Below, piece by piece: positions 7,638 to 15,344 of a stretch of 23,620 nucleotides of DNA. The stretch spans positions 1 to 23,620 of the forward strand of contig JASGDY010000017.1 in the NCBI GenBank assembly GCA_047606825.1, read 5' to 3'. Position 1 is the stretch's first letter, and each line of letters begins with the position of its first letter. This DNA comes from Rhizosphaericola sp047606825. Lineage in GTDB: Bacteria; Bacteroidota; Bacteroidia; Chitinophagales; Chitinophagaceae. The position numbers were made by a program, and so were the translations under genes. The notes below the pieces were generated by a model. It was not told where the DNA came from. It ran no database searches and saw only the letters and a list, made by a program, of their open reading frames with translations.

Positions 7638-9194
7638 CTACCTGGAGGATGACGGTATCAATACAGGCGTCAATATAGGATCAGCCATATCTGCGTCATA
7701 AGGAAACATAGGCCTGACAATCTTATTGTGTGGCAAGCGTAGCAAATCCTGGTCTACGCCACCGGGCGTCAACGCCATAATCCAATCTTTCTGCATCGCG
7801 TATAGTTCCGGCTCTAGATAACCAATCTTGTTGATGACGATGTCCGCATGTTCCGGATCAAGCCCAAGCCGGGTGTAATCCCCCTTTTTATGGTACGGTT
7901 TCCGTTTCATGGGAACAATCACATACAAAGTCCCCACTTTCACGACGACCTCAACGCGAGCGTCTTTGTCACCTTGGGTAACGGAAAAAATCTTACCTTT
8001 TAAATAAACAGGACCTTGGTGTACATTGTCGATATGCGCACCTACAAATCCCGAAACAGAATCGCCGACATGGGAAGCGGCCGCCTTTGCGACAAATGCC
8101 GAATCGAAAACAGAAGCATAAATAACGGTTGGGCCGTTGCCTGTTTTAAATTCCGGTCTCTGTAACAGCTTGTCCAAGGTCCATGTGACATCGCCAGCAC
8201 CGCCCGCCGTAGGGTTGTCTCCGGTGTCACTTATAAAAAAGGGCTTCTTGTTACTATTGAGCGCGGCATTCAACGCCTCTTGCAGGGAGGCTACAGGTGC
8301 AACAAAAGCAAACTGGGGCCTAACGTCCCAAAAAGCCTTGGCCAACTCGGCTGCCGTCTCCAAGACAGAATCTTTATTGTCCCCCGTCACCAAAACCGCA
8401 GCATGGTTTCTCACTTCGTCGGCCCATGCATAGCCAATCCATATCGCTGCATCGATGACACCGCCGCGCTTTTCGGCAGGATACACTTTGGCATAAAGGC
8501 TTTTTCCTGGCTCGACTCTCGTACTTGTCTTCTCTCCCGGCAACAAAACGGGGACAGGGACATAAGCCTTGTATTTGGGTTTTCCCAATCCGCTTTTCAG
8601 ACGTTCCAAAAGCTTAACCACAGCCCTTTTCTTGGTATCCATCGCGTCTTCATGGGGTGCCATTCTGTAACAAGTCGTCAGGTCGGATTGATGTGCCAAC
8701 TGGTAGGAAACATTTCCATGCAAGTCCATGGACGTGGATATCAGGACATCTTTTCCCACCACATTCCGGATCCTTGTGATAAAATCCCCTTCGGGATCGT
8801 CGAGGTCCTCGACACTCATGGCGCCATGTATGTCAAAAAATATCCCATCATACGGCAAATGTGCCTTCAAGGAATCCAAGGCCCGGTTGACCAAGGTTTC
8901 ATAAGCTGACCGTTTCACCATCCCTCCCGGAATCGCGTGTCCAGTGAGCGCAGGAAACCAGTCTGCCTGCGCCACAATACCAGAATCAGGACGCATGAAC
9001 GGGTAGGTCGCCAAAACATTTTTACCATATTGCGCCCGAAAAGACGCCTCGTCACTTCTGGCAGGCGAGTAGGTACTCGACTCTATTGCCAAGCCGACTA
9101 TGGCGATTCTTGGCTTAACAATTTTTTGGGCAATTACAAGGCTACCGTTAGCCAAAAAAGAAAGTAGAAAAAAGCCTACGAGGGTTTTATACAT
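7638..9194 (-). CDS. Exported M81-family (MlrC/microcystinase C-like) metallopeptidase
   Basis: 518 aa from the ATG at 9194, which gives MYKTLVGFFLLSFLANG and a clear Sec signal peptide ending near VIAQ. An ATG eight codons upstream (9218) is possible. Counting from that upstream start, the putative zinc ligands of the family are E46 (IESSTYSP), H131 (DIHGAM), D165 and H167 (MDLHGN), and H189 (APHEDAMDT). The later family motif DTGDNPTAGGAGD is also kept. Family members include MlrC, which cleaves linear microcystin; most others have unknown substrates. It is transcribed away from the fucosidase gene and ends at a strong terminator. Nothing in the sequence shows microcystin as substrate. Confidence 0.88.
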   Translation of the reverse strand: MYKTLVGFFLLSFLANGSLVIAQKIVKPRIAIVGLAIESSTYSPARSDEASFRAQYGKNVLATYPFMRPDSGIVAQADWFPALTGHAIPGGMVKRSAYETLVNRALDSLKAHLPYDGIFFDIHGAMSVEDLDDPEGDFITRIRNVVGKDVLISTSMDLHGNVSYQLAHQSDLTTCYRMAPHEDAMDTKKRAVVKLLERLKSGLGKPKYKAYVPVPVLLPGEKTSTRVEPGKSLYAKVYPAEKRGGVIDAAIWIGYAWADEVRNHAAVLVTGDNKDSVLETAAELAKAFWDVRPQFAFVAPVASLQEALNAALNSNKKPFFISDTGDNPTAGGAGDVTWTLDKLLQRPEFKTGNGPTVIYASVFDSAFVAKAAASHVGDSVSGFVGAHIDNVHQGPVYLKGKIFSVTQGDKDARVEVVVKVGTLYVIVPMKRKPYHKKGDYTRLGLDPEHADIVINKIGYLEPELYAMQKDWIMALTPGGVDQDLLRLPHNKIVRPMFPYDADMADPILTPVLIPSSSR

Positions 9195-9424
9195 TTTACA
9201 ATATTGAGATGCTTGCATGAAAAATCAAGGGCACTATACCATCGACTGCGTAAAAATAGGCAATGATTTCCATGTTTTGAACTATTCTCACCGAAGGTAA
9301 ATGTACCCAAATCAGGGTTAGACCTCCTGTCCGATAAAAAATATTAATATCCAAAAGAAATTTATGCCAAAAATCATTTCCAAACACCTAATTTTAAGCC
9401 CCTTATCACGCAAAAAAAATTCTG

Positions 9425-10855
9425 ATGAAACGATTTATAGGAGCAGTTTTATTGTGTTTCGCCATTGGGAACACCTCCTTTGCCCAGCAGCACAACACCA
9501 GCAAGGGCTACCAATGGCCCAAAGACCCACTCGTCGTCCAAAAGCTCAAAAACTGGCAGACCAAAAAATTTGGACTGTTGATGCACTGGGGCACCTACAG
9601 CGAGTGGGGTATAGTGGAAAGCTGGAGTATCTGCCCCGAGGACGAGGGCTGGTGCGAAAGAAAAGGGCCGTACAAAGACAACTATTTTGACTATATCAAA
9701 GCATACGAAAACCTCCAGACCACTTTTAACCCCGTAGATTTCGACCCGGACAAATGGGCAGCAGCGGCGGCGGACGCAGGCATGAAATACGTGGTATTCA
9801 CGACCAAGCACCATGACGGCTTCAATATGTTCGACACCAAATATTCGGACTATAAAGTAACGAGCAACAAAGACCCCTTCCACACCAACCCAAAAAGCAA
9901 TATCGCCAAAGAGGTGTTTTCGGCTTTCCGGAAAAAAGACTTCATGGTCGGCGCATATTTTTCCAAACCCGACTGGCACAGCGACGACTACTGGTGGCGT
10001 TATTTCCCGCCGAGCAGCCGCAATCCATCCTACGACCCGAAAAAACATCCGGAAAAATGGAACGCATTCAAACAATTTGTCTACAACCAGATTGAGGAAC
10101 TGGCGTCAGACTATGGCTCTTTGGACATTCTGTGGCTGGACGGCGGTTGGGTAAGGCCTTTCAGCTCCATCGACACTTCGGTTGACTGGCAACGCAGCAT
10201 TCCCTACGACCAGGACATCGACATGCCACGTATCGCCAAGATGGCACGCCAGCACCAGCCTGGGCTGTTGTTTGTCGACCGCACGGTCAGCGGTGAATAC
10301 GAAAACTACGTCACACCCGAACAGAGCATCCCCGACCATTACCTGCCCTATCCTTGGGAAAGCTGCATGACATTGGGCAACAGTTGGTCCTATGTACCCA
10401 ACGACAGCTACAAATCGACCAACAAAGTGCTGCACATACTTACGGACGTCGTCAGCCGCAACGGCAACCTCCTGCTCAACATCGGGCCAAGTCCCAAGGG
10501 CGACTGGGACTCGCAGGCTTACACCCGCCTCAAGGAAATCGGTGATTGGCTGAAAATCAATGGCGAAGCCATCTACAACACGGTCGGCGACAGTGCTATC
10601 GGCACACAAGGCAAAACGGTATTCACGCTCAACGGAAAAAATGTTTACGCCATCTACCGTAGCGGCGAGGACGAGGCGACACCGCCGACTTCGCTCCAAT
10701 TGACCAACTTACCACAGGGAAAAATCCGGAACGTTTCACTGTTGGGAGCAAAAGCAAAAGTCAAATGGAAACAGACCAACAATGCATTGGACATAGATTT
10801 TCCCAAAAATCCATCCGGCAAAAATGCCTGGGTGTTGAAGATTGAATATTTGTAA
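9425..10855 (+). CDS. Alpha-L-fucosidase, glycoside hydrolase family 29
   Basis: 476 aa with a signal peptide (MKRFIGAVLLCFAIGNTSFAQ), so periplasmic or surface. It hydrolyses alpha-L-fucosyl linkages at non-reducing ends. The GH29 (beta/alpha)8 domain covers about 30-370: FGLLMHWGTYSEW (H54), YVVFTTKHHDGFNMFD (H129/H130), and LDILWLDGGW, in which D239 is the expected nucleophile. NGNLLLNIGPSPKGDW near 350 is the usual end of the barrel. A small beta-sandwich follows (about 385-476). The general acid is not obvious by eye, as is usual in this family. The start lies 230 bp from the divergent M81 start. The nearby susCD suggests a glycan-use locus, though it is not in the same transcript. Confidence 0.95.
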   Translation: MKRFIGAVLLCFAIGNTSFAQQHNTSKGYQWPKDPLVVQKLKNWQTKKFGLLMHWGTYSEWGIVESWSICPEDEGWCERKGPYKDNYFDYIKAYENLQTTFNPVDFDPDKWAAAAADAGMKYVVFTTKHHDGFNMFDTKYSDYKVTSNKDPFHTNPKSNIAKEVFSAFRKKDFMVGAYFSKPDWHSDDYWWRYFPPSSRNPSYDPKKHPEKWNAFKQFVYNQIEELASDYGSLDILWLDGGWVRPFSSIDTSVDWQRSIPYDQDIDMPRIAKMARQHQPGLLFVDRTVSGEYENYVTPEQSIPDHYLPYPWESCMTLGNSWSYVPNDSYKSTNKVLHILTDVVSRNGNLLLNIGPSPKGDWDSQAYTRLKEIGDWLKINGEAIYNTVGDSAIGTQGKTVFTLNGKNVYAIYRSGEDEATPPTSLQLTNLPQGKIRNVSLLGAKAKVKWKQTNNALDIDFPKNPSGKNAWVLKIEYL

Positions 10856-10858
10856 TCC

Positions 10859-10885
10859 ATAGGGGCGGTTGTAAACCGCCCCTAT
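10859..10885. terminator. 27-bp palindrome after the fucosidase gene, left flank of parDE
   Basis: ATAGGGGCGGTT and AACCGCCCCTAT form a perfect 12-bp stem with a 3-nt loop, 3 bp after the fucosidase stop codon. It has no T-run, so termination is uncertain. A near-identical palindrome lies at 11942-11968, on the other side of the parDE cassette. Confidence 0.65.
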
Positions 10886-10903
10886 TACATGCTTCAAAAA
10901 AAT

Positions 10904-10928
10904 TACCAATAAAGATTAAATATTGGTA
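10904..10928. promoter_or_regulatory. Probable parDE operator palindrome
   Basis: TACCAATA (10904-10911) and TATTGGTA (10921-10928) form a perfect 8-bp inverted repeat with a 9-nt spacer. It ends 17 bp before the parD start. ParD-type antitoxins usually repress their own operon through such palindromes, so this is the likely autoregulatory site (inference from position and symmetry). Confidence 0.6.
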
Positions 10929-10945
10929 TTTTTACAAAAAGCATC

Positions 10946-11179
10946 ATGTCTAAAAACACAAGCATTTCATTGGGGAGTTATTTCGACACTTTTGTCCAGA
11001 AACAGGTGTCCAAAGGCGTATTTGGCTCGGCGAGCGAAGCCGTGCGGGCTGGTCTGCGATTGTTAATGGATGAGGAACTCAAACGAGAAACCTTGAGGCA
11101 ATCGTTGGAAGCCGGGGAAAAAAGCGGTCGCGCAGAATATTCGCTGGACACGTTGATTAAACAACTAGAGAACGAGTAG
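10946..11179 (+). CDS. parD: ParD-like type II antitoxin
   Basis: 77 aa, the usual size. The N-terminal half fits the ParD/CC2985 ribbon-helix-helix: MSKNTSISLGSYFDTFV, then GVFGSASEAVRAGLRLLMDEE with the conserved S-EAVR-GLRLL pattern. The C-terminal tail (about 50-77) would wrap the toxin. It ends 2 bp before the GTG start of parE, as expected for a coupled operon. Although its toxin gene is broken, this frame is intact, which leaves an antitoxin without a working partner here. It may still neutralise related ParE toxins elsewhere (inference). Confidence 0.9.
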   Translation: MSKNTSISLGSYFDTFVQKQVSKGVFGSASEAVRAGLRLLMDEELKRETLRQSLEAGEKSGRAEYSLDTLIKQLENE

Positions 11180-11236
11180 CTGTGGCATTCTACTTGACCA
11201 ACATGGCAAAAAACGATTTGCTGGCAATCGGACGTT

Positions 11237-11404
11237 ATACGATTTTGATTTATATTTTAGACCAAACATCTATTTGCGCTGTTCGGGATTTGCAATCCCG
11301 AACGCTCATCCCTGCATTTGCAATGCACTGCTATTTGCGGATTGCAAATCCTGAAGAGCGGAGTAATAAGAATTATCGGTCTATATTGAATTTCATTACC
11401 GTAT
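11237..11404 (-). mobile_element. 168-bp MITE/REPIN-like element, copy 2, inverted and inside parE
   Basis: This is the reverse complement of the element at 7317-7512, with the same ATACG ends and near-identical sequence. It is 28 bp shorter because the first two hairpins are fused at their shared GGATTTG-AATCC cores into one chimeric arm pair (CAGGATT with AATCCGC). Point changes also weaken the third hairpin. TTA occurs at 11235-11237 and 11404-11406, as at copy 1. The left end falls in the Arg-Tyr-Thr codons of parE. Confidence 0.8.
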
Positions 11405-11406
11405 TA

Positions 11407-11728
11407 TTTATAATGTTGAATATCAAATGATTGAGGTTGTTTAGACCTTTTCCCCCTAAAAAATCTAAACACGTTCATTATATAGGCGCATCAAGAGTTG
11501 GGAAAGTCCGCCGCAGCGGACGAACTTTTGGTAGCTATTCGAGACGCACTCAACTAAGTTCCGTAGGAACGGCCTTATATTGTTTATAAGGTCGTTCCTA
11601 CGGAACTTTATAACCATATTGTAACGTATGCTACCGTAAGTACGCTCCTACGGAGCTAAGGAGCATGAAGCTATTTGAGTTATTTATTTTATTCTCCGCA
11701 CAGTCTCCCGCAGCGGCGGGGACTTTGT
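11407..11728. repeat. Cluster of short hairpin repeats filling the rest of the parE interruption
   Basis: Four stem-loops are visible: GTCCGC/GCGGAC (11506-11521); a 23-bp stem with one mismatch built on AAGTTCCGTAGGAACG (11556-11571) and its complement (11593-11608), with CCTTATA/TATAAGG inside; GCTCC/GGAGC (about 11644-11656); and the imperfect GTCTCCCGC/GCGGGGAC (11703-11723). No coding frame is supported. This segment is foreign to parE but has no clear terminal repeats of its own, so it may be the product of several insertions. Confidence 0.65.
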
Positions 11729-11941
11729 GGGAAGGAATACACGTTTTTATGTCTTGGAAGCATATAAAAACGTACAGAAAAACTTAACTCAAACAGCCTC
11801 TAAAACTGGATATTGGAAATACCACATACAACGGCATATCATATACTACCGGCAAATCGATAAAACATCCATTGAGATTGTCCGAATCTTGCATGACAGC
11901 ATGGATACAGATAGGCAATTGAGATAATCACAATATCTCAG

Positions 11942-11968
11942 ATAGGGCGGTTTGCAAACCGCCCCTAT
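11942..11968. terminator. 27-bp palindrome, right flank of parDE and end of the usp gene
   Basis: ATAGGGCGGTTT and AAACCGCCCCTAT pair with one bulged C. It is nearly identical to 10859-10885. It lies 2 bp beyond the usp stop codon and 15 bp beyond the parE remnant, so it could end both converging transcripts. Confidence 0.6.
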
Positions 11969-11970
11969 GT

Positions 11971-12816
11971 CTATTCCAACTCCTTATGCACGACCAAAAT
12001 CGGAATCTTACTGTTGAACGCCAACTCCGTGGTCCGGCTACCCTTGAACAACACTTCCAGAAAACCTTTTTTTCGGGGGACGGCGACAATCAGCTCGATA
12101 TGGTTTTCTTCGGCAAACTCGGTGATGCCGTGGATAAAACTATCGTCTTCCACGACATGGAACTGTGCGTCGGTTCTTTCGAGGAAGGTATTGATTTGGC
12201 GGTTCTGCTCTTCCAGCGAGTCGGGCAGCGTTTCGCGCGTCGTATCGACGTACACGACGAGCAGCTTGGCAGCGGAGTCGTCCAATACCTGTTTGATAGG
12301 TTCAAAGGGGATGGTCGTCTCGATGTTTTTATAGTCGCAGGTCAGTGCCACATGCTCTATCTTTTGGAAATGATAAGCACCGGGAACAATGATCACGGGT
12401 ACATGTATCGCCTTGGCAGTGGAAACGGCGTTGCTGCCGAGGACTTTTTCCACAAATTTACCAGAACCCGTAACACTCATGATGACATAAGCCGCATGGT
12501 GCTTGACTGACATGTCCGCAACGCCGCCGGCAACAGGACTGTAATCCATCTCCTGCACCACTTCAAATTCGCCACCGGCAAGCTGCTTGACCTTTTTGGT
12601 AAAACCGTGGAGGCTCTCGTCTCCTATTTCCATGAGTTCCTCGGTGTTGACCATGTCGGTATTGACCATATTGGGATCGACGACGATAGGCTGCTGCCAG
12701 GCGTGATAGAGTACCAACCTTTTGATATTGAACTGCCGGCCCAACTCAATGGCATATTCGGCTGCATGGTAGGCTACGTCGGAAAAATCGGTGGGGATTA
12801 ATATTGACTTATCCAT
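11971..12816 (-). CDS. Tandem-domain universal stress protein (UspA family)
   Basis: 281 aa, about twice a single Usp domain. Domain 1 (about 1-145) opens with SILIPTDFSDVAYHAAEYA, the typical Usp start, and ends with a nucleotide-loop-like TGSGKFVEKVLGSNAV and HVPVIIVPG. Domain 2 (about 152-281) is more divergent but ends with the matching pattern VPRKKGFLEVLFKGSRTTEL and KIPILVVHKE. Family proteins are cytoplasmic and often bind ATP. The glycine spacing of the classical G-2x-G-9x-G(S/T) motif is imperfect here, so ATP binding is uncertain. It lies 97 bp downstream of hemJ on the same strand. Confidence 0.9.
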   Translation of the reverse strand: MDKSILIPTDFSDVAYHAAEYAIELGRQFNIKRLVLYHAWQQPIVVDPNMVNTDMVNTEELMEIGDESLHGFTKKVKQLAGGEFEVVQEMDYSPVAGGVADMSVKHHAAYVIMSVTGSGKFVEKVLGSNAVSTAKAIHVPVIIVPGAYHFQKIEHVALTCDYKNIETTIPFEPIKQVLDDSAAKLLVVYVDTTRETLPDSLEEQNRQINTFLERTDAQFHVVEDDSFIHGITEFAEENHIELIVAVPRKKGFLEVLFKGSRTTELAFNSKIPILVVHKELE

Positions 12817-12913
12817 AAAACAAGTTTTAAGTTAGTTAACAAAAAATGGCGAAGACTGTTGTTTTTACTATCAAAATTACTTGTTTTATTCCGAACACTA
12901 TATCAATCAAATT

Positions 12914-13459
12914 TTATTTCTTGCGAACCCTCGCATATATACGAATCGCCAGTACCAGCACGACCACGAGTGCCGCTGTGCCGACGATCCCGTACACAAA
13001 ACTGAAGCTCTGCTTGACCGTCGCCAAAAACACAATCGCAAAAAGCAACAGCGTAGCGACCTCGTTCCACATCCGCAGTTGCTGGCCGGTATATTTGAAA
13101 ATCCCATTTTGCTGCTGACGAAACATCACATGCAGGGAAAAATGGTAGACATACAATAGCAACACAAAAACAAGCTTAACCCAAAGCCATGTTGCCGCTC
13201 CAGCAGCCATCGTCTTGTCCCATTTTCCGACAAACAAAACGACCAGTCCCATCACTAAAGTGACGATAGCCGCAGGCCAGGTAATCCCGAACCATAGCCT
13301 TCGCTGCATCAGTTGGTATTGCGTGGTTAGGATTTCTTTTTCCAATGTGGGTTTGCCCTGTGCCTCGCGGTTGTATATCAGCAACCTCGGCATGTAAAAC
13401 AGGCCCGCAAACCAGCAGACGACAAAAATGATATGTATGGCTTTGAGGTAGAGATACAT
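12914..13459 (-). CDS. hemJ: Protoporphyrinogen IX oxidase HemJ (UPF0093 membrane protein)
   Basis: 181 aa integral membrane protein with four or five hydrophobic helices. The N-terminal signature YLKAIHIIFVVCWFAGLFYM followed by PRL contains the conserved His (H9) and Arg of the HemJ family, and WLWVKLVFVLLLYVYHFSLH holds further conserved Lys and His positions. HemJ oxidises protoporphyrinogen IX to protoporphyrin IX in the inner membrane, just before ferrochelatase. hemH lies on the same strand about 0.8 kb upstream, separated by a toxin-antitoxin pair. The protein could be labelled CopD-like by some databases, but its length and motif fit HemJ. Confidence 0.88.
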   Translation of the reverse strand: MYLYLKAIHIIFVVCWFAGLFYMPRLLIYNREAQGKPTLEKEILTTQYQLMQRRLWFGITWPAAIVTLVMGLVVLFVGKWDKTMAAGAATWLWVKLVFVLLLYVYHFSLHVMFRQQQNGIFKYTGQQLRMWNEVATLLLFAIVFLATVKQSFSFVYGIVGTAALVVVLVLAIRIYARVRKK

Positions 13460-13503
13460 GGATATAGAGAAAAGCTAAGAGTAAATGGAGGCTGTGTCTT
13501 GTC

Positions 13504-13909
13504 TTATTTTGTCCAATTGTCAAAGTCAAGGTCCTTCACACGTTTAAAATGTTCCGTATTGTTTGTTATTAGTTGTAAGCCACTGGCTATTGCGCTCCCG
13601 GCAATAAGCGTGTCGGTATGTCCGATTACAATTCCCTTTCCTCGCATATCTGCTTGTATAGTGGCCGCTTGTTTTGCCATTGGAACAGTTACAAGGAATA
13701 ACATTATTGAGTTCAATAAATGCCTCAAATTTAGAAAGCTGCTTTCCCGCATCCTTATACAACAGTCCGTTCAGTATTTCATAATAGGTAATGATACTGA
13801 ATGTTGCAAAACTATGTTCTTCAACATATTTTTCCATCTTAGCCATCACATTCTGATTGCCCCTCAGAAATTCCGAAAGTATGTCCGTATCGAGCATCGC
13901 GCGTTTCAT
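13504..13909 (-). pseudogene. vapC: VapC-like PIN-domain toxin with a one-base frameshift
   Basis: The 5' part reads MKRAMLDTDILSEFLRGNQN ... SIITYYEILNGLL ... FIELNNVIP, with the first PIN acidic residues (D7 and the Glu of YYEIL). It then shifts frame. The 3' part continues in another frame as VTVPMAKQAATIQ, GIVIGHTDTLIAGSAIASGL (third acidic residue) and LITNNTEHFKRVKDLDF. One extra base in the minus-strand CCTTGT (plus 13693-13696) explains the shift. Removing it restores a 134-aa PIN ribonuclease. The start overlaps the upstream antitoxin stop by 4 bp (ATGA). A sequencing error is possible. Confidence 0.85.
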
Positions 13910-14145
13910 AACGTTACGTTTCGGTCAAAAAGATCGGTTCTCATGCTTTGGGTATGGTGTACAAAATCTGCATAGTCTTCCTTATCCATATCACTCAAAA
14001 TACCGCCATACGACAAAATCCTCTTGTTCAACGCCTCACTTTTCTTTTTCGACAATGTAAGAGCATGTACAAACCGATACAGTTCTTCCAACCTATTGAC
14101 AGGAACGTCTTTTATCTCCTCAAGTATGGTATCCAATATCAGCAT
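13906..14145 (-). CDS. vapB: VapB-like antitoxin of the vapC remnant
   Basis: 79 aa from the ATG at 14145; a TTG three codons upstream is less likely. It begins MLILDTILEEIKDVPVNRLE and ELYRFVHAL, a pattern seen in small antitoxins of the DUF2281 type. A Lys-rich linker (SKKKSEALNKRIL) and a C-terminal toxin-binding tail (GGILSDMDKEDYADFV) follow. No DNA-binding fold is obvious by eye. Its stop codon overlaps the vapC start by 4 bp, so the two are translationally coupled. The pair lies between hemH and hemJ, which are neighbouring pathway genes, and so looks like an insertion. Confidence 0.75.
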   Translation of the reverse strand: MLILDTILEEIKDVPVNRLEELYRFVHALTLSKKKSEALNKRILSYGGILSDMDKEDYADFVHHTQSMRTDLFDRNVTL

Positions 14146-14247
14146 TTTATACAATTTATAGTTACGAAAATAACAAAATCCAACAGGATAAAAAACTATA
14201 CGTGAACCTCGACCATTATTACCAAATTACCAAATCATCAAATAAGA

Positions 14248-15273
14248 TTAAATCAACTCTCCCGTTTCCTTGATACGCGCGATTGCCTCGACCCAGAGCT
14301 TGTCGGTATTGAGGCAAGGAATGGCGTCAAAGGACTCTCCCCCGGCATGCAGGAAGGTTTCTTTTCCCTGTATGCCGATTTCCTCCAAGGTTTCCAGGCA
14401 GTCGCTCACAAATGCGGGAGAGACGACCAGCAATTTTTTCACGCCTTCGCCGGGCAATTTTTCCAGACGTTCGGCGGTGTAGGGTTGCAGCCACGGGTCT
14501 CTGCCCAGCCGCGACTGGAAGGCCTGTTCCCATTTGCCGTCGGGGATGCCAAGCGCGTCGACCACCAACCTTGTCGTCCTGCGCACCTGCGCGCGATAGC
14601 AATGGTCGATTACGTCACACTGGTCGTCGCAAAGCGTACCGTAAGGCAGTGCGGAACCAAACTGTGCATGGCCTTTGTAGATATGGCGTTCTGGCACGCC
14701 GTGGTAACTGAAAAGGATTTTGTCGTAAGGTTTTTCTAAATGCGGACGTATACTTTCCGCCAAGGCGTGGACATAGTCCGGATGTTGGTAATAGGCGGGG
14801 ACATTACTTAGCCGAAAACGATAACCTTGTTCCTTGTACACTTTTACCATGTATTCCACGGCCGTTTCATAGCTGCTCATGGCATAATGCGGATACAAGG
14901 GAAACAAAATGACCTCTTCCAGGTCGGGATTGTTGTGCAACAGGTTGTCGTAGGCGACTTTGGGATGCGGTTGGCCGTAACGCATGGCGATTTCCACGGA
15001 TTCGGGGATGATAGCCTGCACGGCGTTTTGGAGTTCTCTGGTCAGCACAATCAAGGGCGAACCATCCTTCGTCCATATCGAACGGTAAGCCTCGGCAGAC
15101 TTAGGTGCGCGGAACGGCGCGATGATACAGTTGACCAACAGGAAACGCCCAACAAAGGGCAAGTCCAGCACGCGCCCGTCCATCAGAAACTTGCGCAGAT
15201 AACGTCTTACATCCGAAACCTTTGTCGAACTGGGCGACCCCAGATTCATCAATATCACTCCTTTCTTTGCCAT
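14248..15273 (-). CDS. hemH: Ferrochelatase
   Basis: 341 aa, normal for a bacterial ferrochelatase, which inserts Fe2+ into protoporphyrin IX to make haem. The N-terminus KKGVILMNLGSPSS is typical. The catalytic His is H191 in LFSYHGVPERH, and the partner Glu lies in SPAFVSDCLETLEEIG (E294/E297). WLQPYT (261-266) and PLYPHYAMSS are further family signatures. The enzyme acts at the cytoplasmic face of the inner membrane and takes its substrate from the HemJ step encoded nearby. The start is an ATG at 15273 with an AT-rich leader and no Shine-Dalgarno site. Confidence 0.96.
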   Translation of the reverse strand: MAKKGVILMNLGSPSSTKVSDVRRYLRKFLMDGRVLDLPFVGRFLLVNCIIAPFRAPKSAEAYRSIWTKDGSPLIVLTRELQNAVQAIIPESVEIAMRYGQPHPKVAYDNLLHNNPDLEEVILFPLYPHYAMSSYETAVEYMVKVYKEQGYRFRLSNVPAYYQHPDYVHALAESIRPHLEKPYDKILFSYHGVPERHIYKGHAQFGSALPYGTLCDDQCDVIDHCYRAQVRRTTRLVVDALGIPDGKWEQAFQSRLGRDPWLQPYTAERLEKLPGEGVKKLLVVSPAFVSDCLETLEEIGIQGKETFLHAGGESFDAIPCLNTDKLWVEAIARIKETGELI

Positions 15274-15344
15274 TATGTCTATTCTAATCTAAACGACAAA
15301 GATAACCGATATTAATTTGGCAATTCGGGCGATTTGACGATTTG

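Larger units (their letters stand above)
11182..11926 (+). pseudogene. parE: ParE-like toxin gene split by a ~490-bp repeat insertion
   Basis: The first 18-20 codons from the GTG at 11182 encode a normal ParE start (MAFYLTNMAKNDLLAIGRYT). The frame then runs into repeat DNA and stops at 11430. The ParE sequence resumes in another reading frame around 11729 (GRNTRFYVLEAYKNVQKN) and ends with the hallmark C-terminus (HIIYYRQIDKTSIEIVRILH, then DSMDTDRQLR). About 8-10 residues usually present before the GYWKYHIQ segment also seem to be missing. Together the pieces make a single ParE of about 85 aa. The toxin should be inactive unless the 3' part is expressed from its own GTG (11727). Confidence 0.85.

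Noticed and set aside
11182..11430. An 82-codon frame as a complete small gene
   Set aside because: Only the first ~20 codons are ParE; the rest is a chance translation of the mobile element.
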